Of a stretch of DNA of 64,000 nucleotides, positions 41,475 through 51,797 are shown piece after piece. Both the position numbers and the translations under genes were made by a program. Under the pieces are notes generated by a model. The model was not told the origin of the DNA and did no database searches. It saw only the letters and a program-made list of their open reading frames with translations. Source of the stretch: Sphingobacteriales bacterium JAD_PAG50586_3 (GTDB lineage Bacteria; Bacteroidota; Bacteroidia; CAMBQF01); the NCBI GenBank assembly GCA_023213195.1, contig CP096135.1:1258616-1322615 (forward strand), written 5' to 3'. Numbering within the stretch: the first letter of the stretch is position 1; every line of letters starts with the position of its first letter.

Positions 41475-41732
41475 ATGAAACCACTGACAATTGATATTAA
41501 GTATGGCAAAGAAACCCGTACGTTGAAATATACAGGCGAGTTAGCTCAGGAATATCTATTGTTCTTGTTAAGGGATTTAGGTTTTGATACGAATGATATT
41601 GTTGATAGAGAGATATCTGAAGAGGATAAACAAGAGCTTAAAAATCGTGTTGCCGACTTTAAAGCAGGTAAAACTAAAGCCATAACCCTTGAAGAATTAA
41701 ATAAAAAGATAGCCGGGCGCAAGAATAAGTAG
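41475..41732 (+). CDS. Putative antitoxin of a ParE-type pair
   Basis: 85 residues. The N-terminal half has short strands (LTIDIKYGKETRTLKY) and the C-terminal half is charged and helical (ISEEDKQELKNRVADFKAG), the build of many antitoxins with a disordered toxin-wrapping tail. It lies 3 bases upstream of the ParE-like toxin gene. The role is assigned from that pairing; I do not recognise the DNA-binding type. Confidence 0.65.
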   Translation: MKPLTIDIKYGKETRTLKYTGELAQEYLLFLLRDLGFDTNDIVDREISEEDKQELKNRVADFKAGKTKAITLEELNKKIAGRKNK

Positions 41733-41735
41733 GTA

Positions 41736-42044
41736 ATGGATTTAAAAATTGAACCAAAAGCTGCAGAAGACATACTTGCTATTTATGATTACTACGAAGG
41801 TATTTCTGAAGGGTTAGGAGATAAATTTTATAGCGAGTTTAGGGCCAAGTTGTTTTTAATTCGCATGTTTCCTAAAATGTATAGTGTGCGAAGAAAGCTA
41901 TATAATTTACGAGGTGCTGTTGTAAAAAACTTTCCTTACATTGCTTTATACCATGTTGGAAAAGACGCAGTACATATTATAGCTGTTTTTTCTTGTTACC
42001 AATCACCCGCTCATCACAAGAAAGAAATTAGGAAAAGGAAATAG
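41736..42044 (+). CDS. ParE/RelE-superfamily toxin
   Basis: 102 residues: MDLKIEPKAAEDILAIYDYY, then a helix with FYSEFRAKLFLI, then strands YNLRGAVVKNFPYIALYHV and VHIIAVFSCYQSP. This helix-helix-strand layout with R...FPY...Y.V....V.I..V is the ParE/RelE toxin fold. ParE members act on gyrase, RelE members on ribosome-bound mRNA; which applies is not visible. The preceding small gene is the likely antitoxin. Confidence 0.85.
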   Translation: MDLKIEPKAAEDILAIYDYYEGISEGLGDKFYSEFRAKLFLIRMFPKMYSVRRKLYNLRGAVVKNFPYIALYHVGKDAVHIIAVFSCYQSPAHHKKEIRKRK

Positions 42045-42045
42045 A

Positions 42046-42053
42046 TACCTTTG
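42046..42053 (+). promoter_or_regulatory. Promoter box for the 3-hydroxyanthranilate dioxygenase gene
   Basis: TACCTTTG, a full TAnnTTTG match, 17 bases before the ATG at 42071. It lies just after the toxin stop codon. Confidence 0.5.
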
Positions 42054-42064
42054 TAACAAAGTAA

Positions 42065-42591
<527 letters not shown>

Positions 42592-42634
42592 GACCCCTCA
42601 CCCCAACCCTCTCCCCTTAAAGGGAGAGGGAGCA
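42592..42634 (+). repeat. Short palindromic repeat between the two kynurenine-pathway genes
   Basis: CTCTCCC CTTAAA GGGAGAG, the same class as the repeat inside the ATPase gene. Confidence 0.65.
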
Positions 42635-42641
42635 ATAAAAC

Positions 42642-43673
42642 ATGAGCAACCTAGTAATAGACATACATACTCACATTATACCTGAACACATGCCCGATTG
42701 GGCTAGCAAGTTCGGGTATGGGAGTTTTATCCGCCTGGAACACCACAAGCCTTGCTGCGCAAGGATGATGCAGGGCGATAAATTCTTCCGCGAGATTGAA
42801 GACAACTGCTGGAGTGGCGACCGCCGTGTAGAGCAATGCGACCACCACGGGGTGCATGTGCAGGTGTTGAGCACTATCCCCGTAATGTTTAGTTACTGGG
42901 CCAAGCCCGCAGACTGTTTGCAGGTATCTCAGTTCCTGAACGACCATATTGGCGAGGTGGTTAGTCGCCACCCGAAGCGTTTTGTAGGCTTGGGTACTAT
43001 ACCCTTACAAGACACCGACATGGCCATTGCCGAACTTGAGCGCTGCGTTAAAGAATTAGGCTTTGTAGGTGTGCAAATAGGCAGTAATGTCAATACCCCA
43101 GAGGGTACAGAATTTAATTTGAATGAGGAACGCCTATTCCCCTTTTACGAAGCTGCAGAGCGTTTAGGCGCTGCCATATTTGTCCACCCATGGAATATGA
43201 TGGGGCAGGAGAAGATGCAGAAATACTGGCTCCCTTGGTTAGTAGGCATGCCTGCTGAAACCAGCAGGGCAATATGCTCTATGATATTTGGAGGGGTGTT
43301 TGAGAAGTTCCCCAAACTGCGTGTGGCCTTTGCCCACGGCGGCGGCTCGTTTCCATTTACCATAGGCCGTATAGAACATGGCTTTGATAGTCGCCCCGAC
43401 CTTGTTGCTATTGATAATAACATCACCCCAAGAAATTACCTTGGTAAGTTTTGGTTTGATAGCCTGGTACACGATAAAATGGCCCTTAAATACCTTGTGG
43501 AATTAGCCGGTGCTAACCGTGTTGCCTTGGGTAGTGATTATCCATTTCCCTTAGGAGAAGATATTCCCGGTACGTTGATTAAAGATGCCGGCTTTGACCT
43601 TGCCACCCAACAGCAATTGCTTAGTGGCTCTGCCTTGGAATGGATGGGGGTAGAGGCGAAGAGGTTTGTGTAG
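42642..43673 (+). CDS. nbaD: 2-amino-3-carboxymuconate-6-semialdehyde decarboxylase
   Basis: 343 residues, amidohydrolase fold. It removes CO2 from the unstable product of the preceding dioxygenase, steering tryptophan carbon away from quinolinate. Zinc ligands: IDIHTHIIPEH near the start, His in FVHPWNM, and Asp in LGSDYPFPLG near the end; FAHGGGSFP is another family block. Gene order after nbaC supports the call. Other kynurenine-pathway genes are not in the window. Confidence 0.92.
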   Translation: MSNLVIDIHTHIIPEHMPDWASKFGYGSFIRLEHHKPCCARMMQGDKFFREIEDNCWSGDRRVEQCDHHGVHVQVLSTIPVMFSYWAKPADCLQVSQFLNDHIGEVVSRHPKRFVGLGTIPLQDTDMAIAELERCVKELGFVGVQIGSNVNTPEGTEFNLNEERLFPFYEAAERLGAAIFVHPWNMMGQEKMQKYWLPWLVGMPAETSRAICSMIFGGVFEKFPKLRVAFAHGGGSFPFTIGRIEHGFDSRPDLVAIDNNITPRNYLGKFWFDSLVHDKMALKYLVELAGANRVALGSDYPFPLGEDIPGTLIKDAGFDLATQQQLLSGSALEWMGVEAKRFV

Positions 43674-43674
43674 G

Positions 43675-44148
43675 CTACTGCCTACTAAATATATACCTCC
43701 TACTATATATATCCATTTTTCGGAAGGTGCCATCATACATACGGTCGTAAAGCAATAGTTCCAGCGTGGTATTATCAACCTTATTGATACGGTAAAACGC
43801 CTTAGGCGAGTTGGTTATTGTAGCCAGTTCTAATCCTTTGGTATAGGTTTGGGTAAGGATAAGTGTATCGGCGTTTATGCGGTAGTTGTGGGCCTCTACA
43901 GTGTCGTTAGCAGTAGGAGAGGTAGCCAGGGCTGATAAATCGCCTGTAATGGCCATTTTGCCGGTGTTAAACTTCCAATATACAGGTGGGTAACCATCGG
44001 CTTGGTCGGTGGTGCTGTTGTAGAACATGATATTGCCGTTGTTACGGCTCATAGTTTCTAACTTCCAGTTGCCTTGTATAAGGTTGGTGGTTTGAGAAAA
44101 GGTGGCTGCGCTAATAGCCAAGCAACAGATAATTATTAGTAACCTCAT
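43675..44148 (-). CDS. Secreted lipocalin-like protein
   Basis: 157 residues with the signal peptide MRLLIIICCLAISAATFS. The mature part begins LIQGNWKLETM and continues with short strands (YWKFNTGKMAI, YRINADTLILT, TLELLLYDR), the form of lipocalin-like domain proteins of Bacteroidota. No ligand can be named. A TATATTTG box lies five bases upstream of the ATG. Confidence 0.65.
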   Translation of the reverse strand: MRLLIIICCLAISAATFSQTTNLIQGNWKLETMSRNNGNIMFYNSTTDQADGYPPVYWKFNTGKMAITGDLSALATSPTANDTVEAHNYRINADTLILTQTYTKGLELATITNSPKAFYRINKVDNTTLELLLYDRMYDGTFRKMDIYSRRYIFSRQ

Positions 44149-44153
44149 AAGGT

Positions 44154-44161
44154 CAAATATA
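44154..44161 (-). promoter_or_regulatory. Promoter box for the lipocalin-like gene, very short leader
   Basis: Minus strand TATATTTG, five bases before the ATG at 44148. Confidence 0.45.
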
Positions 44162-44238
44162 GTAAAAGCTGATAAGTGGTTTCTAGGCAGGGCAATCCTT
44201 CTAATAAAAATCTAATATCAAAACGGCATAAAATTTGA

Positions 44239-44246
44239 TAGCTTTG
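44239..44246 (+). promoter_or_regulatory. Promoter box at the head of the DAB cluster
   Basis: TAGCTTTG, full TAnnTTTG match, five bases before the GTG start at 44252. It may drive the whole 44252-51675 cluster. Confidence 0.45.
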
Positions 44247-44251
44247 TAGCA

Positions 44252-44584
44252 GTGAAAAGTGTAAAAACATATTCGGCACGTTACCTAGCATTCTTTATGT
44301 TGGTGTTAGGCTTAATTGCTTTTACATCGGCTACAGCCAGCAATCATTTTGCTTACGATGCTGATATGGCGTCGGTAGAAGTTGAACTTGCCGATTTTGA
44401 TATTGACGAGACCAACAACTACCACGAGCTTCTTCATTTTACCCTGTCTAATATTTGGAATGCCTCTTCTGTGCTAGATGAAGGCACCCCTGTTACCTTT
44501 TCTGTTTCTGCCGGTTTTCATTCTAAAAACTCCACCGGTAAAAGTATCTGCGTCCAGTTTCGCAAGCTTAAGCTATACTGCTAA
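44252..44584 (+). CDS. Small secreted protein of unknown function at the head of the DAB cluster
   Basis: 110 residues from a GTG start. The N-terminal part (YLAFFMLVLGLIAFTSATAS) is a signal peptide; the mature ~75 residues are acidic at first (VEVELADFDIDE) and end with two Cys-containing blocks (KSICVQFRKLKLYC). I do not recognise it. It lies upstream of the DUF2490, SulP and Dab genes on the same strand, so a link to carbon uptake is possible but unproven. Confidence 0.55.
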   Translation: MKSVKTYSARYLAFFMLVLGLIAFTSATASNHFAYDADMASVEVELADFDIDETNNYHELLHFTLSNIWNASSVLDEGTPVTFSVSAGFHSKNSTGKSICVQFRKLKLYC

Positions 44585-44699
44585 TTAGTTTTTCTGTGGT
44601 AGGATAAATCTGTCCTGCCCTAAACCGCAACCCCCTGTTGTTTTGGGCTTTGGCGCGTTTTTGCCATTCCCGGTTTTAAGAAAAATTAATTCAGCAAGC

Positions 44700-45521
44700 A
44701 TGATTATTATAAAAGATAAAAAGCATAAAGGCTATGGCCGCTTTATAGCGGTACTGGCATGCTGCGCCATATTATTTGGCCCGGCCGGGCTTAAAGCCCA
44801 AAGCCCCGAGATTGTAAAGGGCAACTTTAGTTCATGGTTCCTGTTGCTAAACAGGTTTCAGCTAACCAAACACTTTTCAATTACCAATGAGTTGCACGAG
44901 CGTACAGGCTCTTTTCTTAGCGACCAGGGGCAGTTTTTATGGCGTCCTTCAGTTGACTATTCATTAAATAAGAACCTTGAATTATCAGTAGGCTACAGCC
45001 TTATACATGTAGATCCATACGCCCCGTTCAATCAAAAAATGACTACTACCGAGCATAACGTTTGGGAGCAGGTATTTATGAAATGGGATATTGGCAAGGT
45101 ACATTTTGCTAACCGCTTTAGGCTGGAAAACCGCTGGGTGCCGCATGTGGTTACTAATGGCGAGGGCCAAAGTATCTACAATACCTACGACCATAAAAAC
45201 CGTTTTCGCTACCGCTTTATAGTTAATACTGATTTAGTAACGTTTAAGAACAAGCAGTCGGTATTTCTTATGGCGTGGGATGAATATTGGTTTAATATGC
45301 GAGACAAAACGGTTATGCCGGAATCGTTTACCCGCAACTGGGCATATTTAGGGCTAGGCTACAAATTTAACCCTATTATGAATGTGCAGTTGGGTTATAT
45401 GAACCAGATAGACAGGGTTAATGATACCAAGTTTGTATCTACACCCATAATGCAATTAACGTTTGTCAAAAACTTTGACTTTACCCACAAAGCCGAAGTA
45501 AAACCAACTACTAAACCCTAA
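44700..45521 (+). CDS. DUF2490 outer-membrane protein
   Basis: I choose the ATG at 44700, which gives a signal peptide (FIAVLACCAILFGPAGLKAQ); an earlier ATG at 44643 would add 19 residues that do not fit. The rest is alternating beta strands rich in Tyr, Trp and Asn (SWFLLLNRFQLTKHFSITNE, WEQVFMKWDIG, FANRFRLENRWV), the pattern of DUF2490 beta-barrels. It precedes sulP by 3 bases and is probably in the same operon. It may let anions across the outer membrane (inference). Confidence 0.8.
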   Translation: MIIIKDKKHKGYGRFIAVLACCAILFGPAGLKAQSPEIVKGNFSSWFLLLNRFQLTKHFSITNELHERTGSFLSDQGQFLWRPSVDYSLNKNLELSVGYSLIHVDPYAPFNQKMTTTEHNVWEQVFMKWDIGKVHFANRFRLENRWVPHVVTNGEGQSIYNTYDHKNRFRYRFIVNTDLVTFKNKQSVFLMAWDEYWFNMRDKTVMPESFTRNWAYLGLGYKFNPIMNVQLGYMNQIDRVNDTKFVSTPIMQLTFVKNFDFTHKAEVKPTTKP

Positions 45522-45524
45522 GCC

Positions 45525-47170
45525 ATGAACTTACAAAACAAAAGCAACACAAATGCTCCTGAGTTCGGCGTGGCTGGGCTTAAAAAGTATTTTTCTAATG
45601 ATATACTATCGGGTTTTTTAGTATTCCTGGTAGCGCTGCCCTTATGCCTGTAGGCATATCTATGGCTAGCGGATTTCCACCTATTGGTGGTATTTTTACC
45701 GCAATAATAGGCGGTATGTTAGTGCCGCTAATAGCAGGCAAAAAAAACGCGCAGCTTACCATAAAAGGCCCTGCCGCAGGGCTAATTGCAATAGCTGTAG
45801 CCTGTGTTGCCGACCTTGGCAAAGGCGACCCTTTGTTGGGCTACAAACTGGCTTTAGCCGTTGTAGTAATTACAGGCCTTATCCAGATTTTATTTGGCGT
45901 TTTAAAGCTGGGTAACTTTAGCGATTTCTTCCCCATATCAGTAGTGCATGGTATGCTGTCGGCTATTGGTATTATCATTATCCTAAAACAGTTTCCCGCT
46001 ATGTTAGGCGTTAAACCTGCTGGCAAGGATATGATGGCACTTATTGGCGAACTGCCAACTACCATCTCCAATATTAACTACGAAATAGCATTGATAGGTT
46101 TTATAAGTTTTGCCATTTTAATAATACTGCCCCGCATAAACAACAAGTATGTAAAAATGATACCTGCCCCTATGGTAGTTATTTTGGTTAGTATTCCGCT
46201 GGGTATGTATTTCGATTTGGAACATGAGCATGTATACCTTTTTCAGCAACACCAATACCATGTTGGCCCCAGCTTTTTAGTTACCCTGCCGGGCAGAATG
46301 GCCGATGCTATTTCGTTTCCTGATTTTTCTCAGGTGTTCTCGGGTACTTCTATTAAATACATTATCATGTTTGCCCTTGTAGGTAGCCTGGAAACGCTTA
46401 TCAGTGCTAAGGCAGTAGATATGCTGGACCCCTTTAAACGCAAAACAAACTTTAACAGAGATTTAATTGCTGTTGGCGCGGGTAATACCCTTGCCGGTTT
46501 TATTGGCGGCTTACCAATGATATCAGAAATTGTACGCAGTTCGGCCAACATAAACAACGGTGCAAAAACAAGTTGGAGTAATTTCTTCCACGGTGCATTC
46601 CTGCTAATTTTTGTCGCGTTTTTCCCTCTGTTAATCCATAAAATTCCATTGGCTGCATTAGCTGCTATGCTTGTTTTTACAGGCTTCAGGTTAGCATCGC
46701 CTAAGGAGTTTTCTAAAACATTTAAAATTGGGCCAGAACAGTTATTTATTTTCTGCGTAACCATTTTCTTTACCCTGTATGAGGATTTGCTTGTAGGCAT
46801 TTTTGCCGGTATAGCGGCCAAGTTTGTGGTAGAGTTGGTAATGGGTGTTAAGCCTAAAAATATTTTTAAAGCAGAGATTGATGTTATTAACGAGCCCGAT
46901 AACCGCATTGTAGTTAAGCTACATAGCTCTGCCGTTTTTTCTAACTGGTTGGGCATTAAGCGCAAGCTATTGGCTATAGAACAAGGCAAGCATATTCAAA
47001 TAGACCTGTCTGACTGTAAAATTGTAGACCACTCTGCAATGGATAACCTGCACCTTTTTGAGAGCGGTTACCGCGCAACCGGTGGACACTGCCATATTAT
47101 AGGATTAGACACACATAAACCACTATCAAAACACCCATTGGCAGTACACATTAAGCCAAAGGTTAGTTAG
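45525..47170 (+). CDS. SulP-family transporter of the DAB cluster (frameshifted)
   Basis: The true start is ATG at 45525 (MNLQNKSNTNAPEFGVAGLK), 3 bases after the DUF2490 stop. The frame hits TAG after VALPLCL, and another frame continues with GISMASGFPPIGGIFTAIIGG; the break is at ~45641-45653 (either one C short in the CCC run, or two extra bases). Repaired length is ~548 residues: about 12 membrane segments with KGPAAGLIAIAVA and VRSSANINNGA, then a STAS domain with IDLSDCKIVDHSAM. Pairing with dabA/dabB suggests bicarbonate as substrate. Confidence 0.88.
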
Positions 47171-47228
47171 CCGGTTTTTAAAGATAGTCGGAGTGCGGTT
47201 CTCGCCGCGCCGATTTTTACGGTTCCTT

Positions 47229-47256
47229 AAAATGGGGGCTTCGGCCCCCATTTTTA
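47229..47256 (+). terminator. Strong hairpin between sulP and dabA
   Basis: AAAATGGGGGC TTCG GCCCCCATTTTT: an 11-base stem with a UUCG-type loop and a T run. It would end or weaken the upstream transcript before dabA, so dabA probably has its own promoter or lower dose. Confidence 0.85.
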
Positions 47257-47304
47257 AAAACTTTTTTAGTGTAATTTTTATTTAGCGTTCTTATAAAAAC
47301 AAAA

Positions 47305-49803
47305 ATGAAAACACAACATGCTCCTTTTAACGGACATGAGGTACTCCATAATTTGAAGCACTTTTTGCCCGCACAGGCCCCGCTTAAAGATTTTATACAT
47401 CATAATACATTACACGCTTTTCAGCATTTAAAATTTGATACCGGCATACGTAATGCCTCTGAAATATTCGGCTACAATGTTTCCCTTTCTATTGATGAAT
47501 ACAGGCAATTATATCAATCAAAAAAAATAAGGGAAGATGTTTTAGAAAAAATTATTGCCAATAAAAAAGGCATAGCTGCGGTTAGCGATTGGAAAGGCCG
47601 CCTTATAAACCACCAGTACCAAAGTCCCGGCCTGCCACGCATTGGCAGGCTTAGGGATAATTGGAAACGCGAGTTTCAAATAGATTTAGACTCGCTGGTA
47701 CATCCAATCCTCTTCAGGGTTATTTGCAGCTATCTAGACCAAGGCATTTCTATTTGGAATTTTCCGGTATTAGATAAAGGTTTTTTAGCATCGTTAAGAG
47801 AGTTAGAAAAGGGCAGCTACACCAGCTTTTTTAAGACTGAACGTGCCCGTAAATTATTATTGAGCGGTGACGACGAATTGGAAAACCTGCTGCATATTTT
47901 GGTGGGCGATGAAACGTTATATGAGCAGTATGTTTACGACCAACAATTTGCCCACCAGGGCTGGTCGGGCATGGTGGCGGCTACAGAAGAGCAGCCACAA
48001 ACCTTGTTAGACCATAAGAAAATAACCTTGCACGATTTTATTGTGTTTGAGTTGTTGTTGGAGATTGATGCACTCGATTTTAGCTTTGGTACTATATGGT
48101 CGCCATTGGCACTTAAAATAAAACAAAGGCCTTCGCCACTGTTTGGCCCCGTAGAAGATACGGAGCTTATAGAAGCGCTTACTATTTGGCAAGAGGCGTT
48201 TGAATGGACGTATTATGATGAGGTATTAGCCGGTATAAAATCTACCCATAGTGGTGATGGTGAGAAAACCAAAACCACATTCCAAGCCATGTTTTGTATT
48301 GATGATAGGGAATGCTCGCTTCGCCGGTACATAGAAAAGTTCGATAACAATTGTGAAACATTTGGTACCCCTGGTTTTTTTGGTGTTGAATTTTATTATA
48401 AGCCACAAGGCGGTAAATTTTATACCAAGCTGTGCCCTGCACCTGTAAACCCTAAATACCTTATTAAAGAAACCAGCGATGGCGGTAAACGTGGAAAAGA
48501 ACACCACATGAATAAACGTTCTCACTCGCTTTTTCAGGGTTGGCTAATATCGCAAAGCTTAGGCTTTTGGTCGGCAGCAAAGTTGTTCTTCAACATTTTC
48601 AGGCCTACTATGAGTCCCGCTACAGCATCATCATTTAAACACATGCACAAGCACGCAAAGCTTGTTATTGAAAACGAAGGCCCAACGCATACAGAAAGCC
48701 ATTTGCAGGTTGGCTTTACGGTTGATGAAATGGTAACCCGCGTAGAAAACCTGTTAAAGAGTATTGGCCTGGTAAAAGATTTTGCCCCTGTGGTATACGT
48801 AATAGGTCATGGCTCTAGCAGCGTAAATAACCCACATTACGCTGCGTATGATTGTGGCGCGTGTTCTGGCCGGGCAGGTTCTGTTAATTCGCGCGTGCTC
48901 TGCTACATGGCAAACCATACAAAGGTGCGCCACCAACTGGAGTTACGTGGAATTAATATCCCTAACACAACACAATTTGTAGGTGGCCTACACGATACTA
49001 CCCGAGACGAAATAGTGTTTTTTGATGAAGCTACTCTTTCTATAGCCAATGCCGCCGCGCATAAGCAAAACGAAAGTGTATTTAGTAATGCTTTAGACCT
49101 AAACGCTAAAGAGCGCTCGCGCAGGTTTATGTCAATAAATACCCATTTGTCGGCACAAAAAATACACGAAAAAATACGCACACGCTCAGTGTCTTTATTT
49201 GAACCAAGGCCTGAGCTAAACCATGCTACCAATACACTGTGTGTTGTTGGCCGCAGAGCACTTACCAAGAATTTGTTTTTAGACCGACGCGCGTTTATGA
49301 ACTCGTTTGACTATACTGTAGACCCTGATGGAAAATACCTGCTTAACATTTTAAAAGCAGCAGCGCCTGTTTGCGGCGGCATTAATTTGGAGTACTATTT
49401 CTCCCGCGTTGATAATCAAAAACTAGGCGCAGGCTCTAAGCTTCCGCACAACGTTATGGGCCTTATAGGTGTGGCAAATGGTATAGATGGCGATTTACGC
49501 CCCGGCCTTCCCAGCCAAATGATTGAAATGCACGACCCCGTTAGGCTTATGATTATTGTTGAGCATTTTCCTGATGTGGTGTTGGATGTCATTAAGCGCG
49601 ATGAAGCCACCTACCAGTGGTTTATAAACGAGTGGGTGCACCTGGTGGCTGTAAATCCGGAGTCGCAGGCGTTTTTCTTGTTTAAAGATGGCGCGTTTAC
49701 TCCCTACTACCCAACGGCCAATAGCATTGCTACCGTTGCCGATTTAACACCATTGTTAGAGTCGCACGCAGATAATTTACCTATATACCAAATAGCATCG
49801 TAA
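47305..49803 (+). CDS. dabA: DabA, DUF2309 carbonic-anhydrase-like subunit of the DAB inorganic-carbon pump
   Basis: 832 residues. DabA with membrane partner DabB is thought to hydrate CO2 to bicarbonate in one direction, driven by the cation gradient. The zinc and catalytic set is complete: Cys331 and Asp333 in FCIDDREC, His502 in VIGHGSSS and Cys517 in DCGACSGR; these line up with Cys351, Asp353, His524 and Cys539 of the Halothiobacillus protein. Arg and Asp next to the first motif (DDRE) also match. It is peripheral, with no membrane segment. dabB follows after 2 bases. Confidence 0.95.
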   Translation: MKTQHAPFNGHEVLHNLKHFLPAQAPLKDFIHHNTLHAFQHLKFDTGIRNASEIFGYNVSLSIDEYRQLYQSKKIREDVLEKIIANKKGIAAVSDWKGRLINHQYQSPGLPRIGRLRDNWKREFQIDLDSLVHPILFRVICSYLDQGISIWNFPVLDKGFLASLRELEKGSYTSFFKTERARKLLLSGDDELENLLHILVGDETLYEQYVYDQQFAHQGWSGMVAATEEQPQTLLDHKKITLHDFIVFELLLEIDALDFSFGTIWSPLALKIKQRPSPLFGPVEDTELIEALTIWQEAFEWTYYDEVLAGIKSTHSGDGEKTKTTFQAMFCIDDRECSLRRYIEKFDNNCETFGTPGFFGVEFYYKPQGGKFYTKLCPAPVNPKYLIKETSDGGKRGKEHHMNKRSHSLFQGWLISQSLGFWSAAKLFFNIFRPTMSPATASSFKHMHKHAKLVIENEGPTHTESHLQVGFTVDEMVTRVENLLKSIGLVKDFAPVVYVIGHGSSSVNNPHYAAYDCGACSGRAGSVNSRVLCYMANHTKVRHQLELRGINIPNTTQFVGGLHDTTRDEIVFFDEATLSIANAAAHKQNESVFSNALDLNAKERSRRFMSINTHLSAQKIHEKIRTRSVSLFEPRPELNHATNTLCVVGRRALTKNLFLDRRAFMNSFDYTVDPDGKYLLNILKAAAPVCGGINLEYYFSRVDNQKLGAGSKLPHNVMGLIGVANGIDGDLRPGLPSQMIEMHDPVRLMIIVEHFPDVVLDVIKRDEATYQWFINEWVHLVAVNPESQAFFLFKDGAFTPYYPTANSIATVADLTPLLESHADNLPIYQIAS

Positions 49804-49805
49804 CC

Positions 49806-51675
49806 ATGGAATCATTACTGCATATTTTCATATTGCTTCCGGTGCTTGGCTTTTTAATTAGCCTTAGTATTGCCGGCAAAAAAAGAAGACTGGCTATCAT
49901 GGTCGGCCTTTATTACCGTTGGCCTACACCTGCTGGCAGCGGTGGTATATATTGTGTATTGGGTGTTGAACAAACACCAGCCTCTTAACCTTAAAGATAT
50001 AGTTGTTTTTAAGACTGATGGATATGAGTTTTTTATAGACTTCTATTTTGATAAAATTACGGTTGTATACTTGTTCGTTGGTTCATTCCTTACTTTCCTT
50101 GTAACAGTATACAGTCGTTACTACATGCACCGCGAAGAAGGGTATAAGCGCTTTTTCAACGCTATTATGTTCTTTTTTGTGGGATACAACATAGCCATTT
50201 TTGCAGGTAATTTCGAAACACTTTTTATGGGTTGGGAAGTATTAGGCATCTCATCGTTTTTGCTAATTGCGTTTTACCGCAACCGTTACCTACCGGTAAA
50301 AAACGCCGTAAAAGTATTCTCCATTTACCGCGTGGGCGATGTTGGAATTCTTTTAGCTATGTGGCTTAGCCATCACCTGTGGCACGAGAATATTACTTTT
50401 ATGAAGCTGAATAATTACGAGTTGGTAAGTTCTCAATTGCAAAACCATACCCTTATGGGCGTAATTATATCATTGTTGATATTGGTTACTGCGGCTGCAA
50501 AATCGGCACAGTTGCCATTCTCATCGTGGTTACCGCGTGCTATGGAAGGCCCAACACCATCAAGCGCTATTTTCTATGGTTCACTGTCGGTAAATATGGG
50601 CGTGTTCCTTTTGTTGCGCACCTTTCCGTTTTGGGAACACCAGTTTTCTGTACGCATAATAATTGGTGTTTTAGGCTTGGTTACCAGTGTTGTGGCAACG
50701 GGTATAGCCCGTGTGCAGTCATCCGTAAAAAGCCAGATAGCATACGCATCAATAGCCCAAATTGGGTTGATATTTATTGAGCTGGCTCTGGGGTTAGATT
50801 ATCTTGCATTGTTCCACTTTGCAGGCAATGCATTTTTGCGCACTTACCAGTTGTTAGTATCACCATCGGTAGTTAGTTATATGATACGCGAGCAGTTTTA
50901 CAATTTTGTGCCGCGAGAAAAAACGTACGAGGATACATGGCCTAAACGTATAGAGTACTCATTCTACATACTGTGCTTAAAAGAGTTTAATCTGGATTCG
51001 CTAATGTACCGCTACCTCTGGAACCCTATGAAACAGGTAGGCCGCAAGCTGAATTTTATAAATCTTAAATGGACATTGATAACCTTTATCCCTATTTATC
51101 TTTTTGGCTTAGCATGCCTTGTAAACGATCATCTGCTAACCGATAACATAAAGCACTACCTGCCCATATTATTTTCTTTTATAGGCGTTGTTTTGGTGTT
51201 TAAAGCGTTTACAGAGCGTAAGAATGTTAAAATGAGTTGGCTGTATATTATCATGAACCATTTTTGGATTGCCCTAGCTATATCATTTAACGAGCATTAT
51301 TTGTTTGATGAGGCTATGCTGTATTTAAGCGGCATAACCATTGCCGGAACCTTGGGCTACTTTGTACTGCGCAGGTTGCGTAAAATTGAAACCGCTATAG
51401 ACCTTGACCAATTCCACGGACACTCTTATGCGCACCCAAAACTGGCATTTGTGTTCTTGTTAGCATGCTTGGGCTTAACAGGTTTTCCTATTACCACTGC
51501 CTTTATAGGCGAAGATTTAATCTTTAGCCACATACACGAAAACCAGATACTGCTGGCCTTTTTTGTATCGCTGAGCTTTATAATAGACGGGTTAGCCGTG
51601 ATACGCATTTTTGCCCGCGTATTTATGGGGCCGCACGTAAAATCGGTATACGAAATGGCATATCGTTCATCGTAG
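49806..51675 (+). CDS. dabB: DabB, proton-translocating membrane subunit of the DAB pump (frameshifted)
   Basis: The start is ATG at 49806. A seven-A run at 49877-49883 has one A too many: with six, the frame reads SIAGKKEDWLSWSAFITVGL and continues as one ~622-residue protein. It belongs to the NuoL/MrpA antiporter-like family: WEVLGISSFLLIAFYRNR, AAKSAQLPFSSWLPRAMEGPTPSSA (Lys and Glu in the proton path; residues ~215-240) and SSVKSQIAYASIAQIGLIF. About 15 membrane helices are visible. It supplies ion flow to DabA. A terminator follows. Confidence 0.92.
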
Positions 51676-51740
51676 TGTTTTCCGGAGCTTTGGGTTGCTT
51701 TTTACAACTCCATGCGATTCAATAATCCGGTTTTTTTAGC

Positions 51741-51772
51741 AAAAAGGGTCAGATTGGTTATCTGACCCTTTT
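51741..51772. terminator. Bidirectional terminator between dabB and cphA
   Basis: AAAAGGGTCAGAT TGGTT ATCTGACCCTTTT: a 13-base near-perfect stem with A and T tracts on both sides, serving the convergent genes. Confidence 0.88.
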
Positions 51773-51797
51773 GTTATTTTTAGACATTTCTTGCAGC

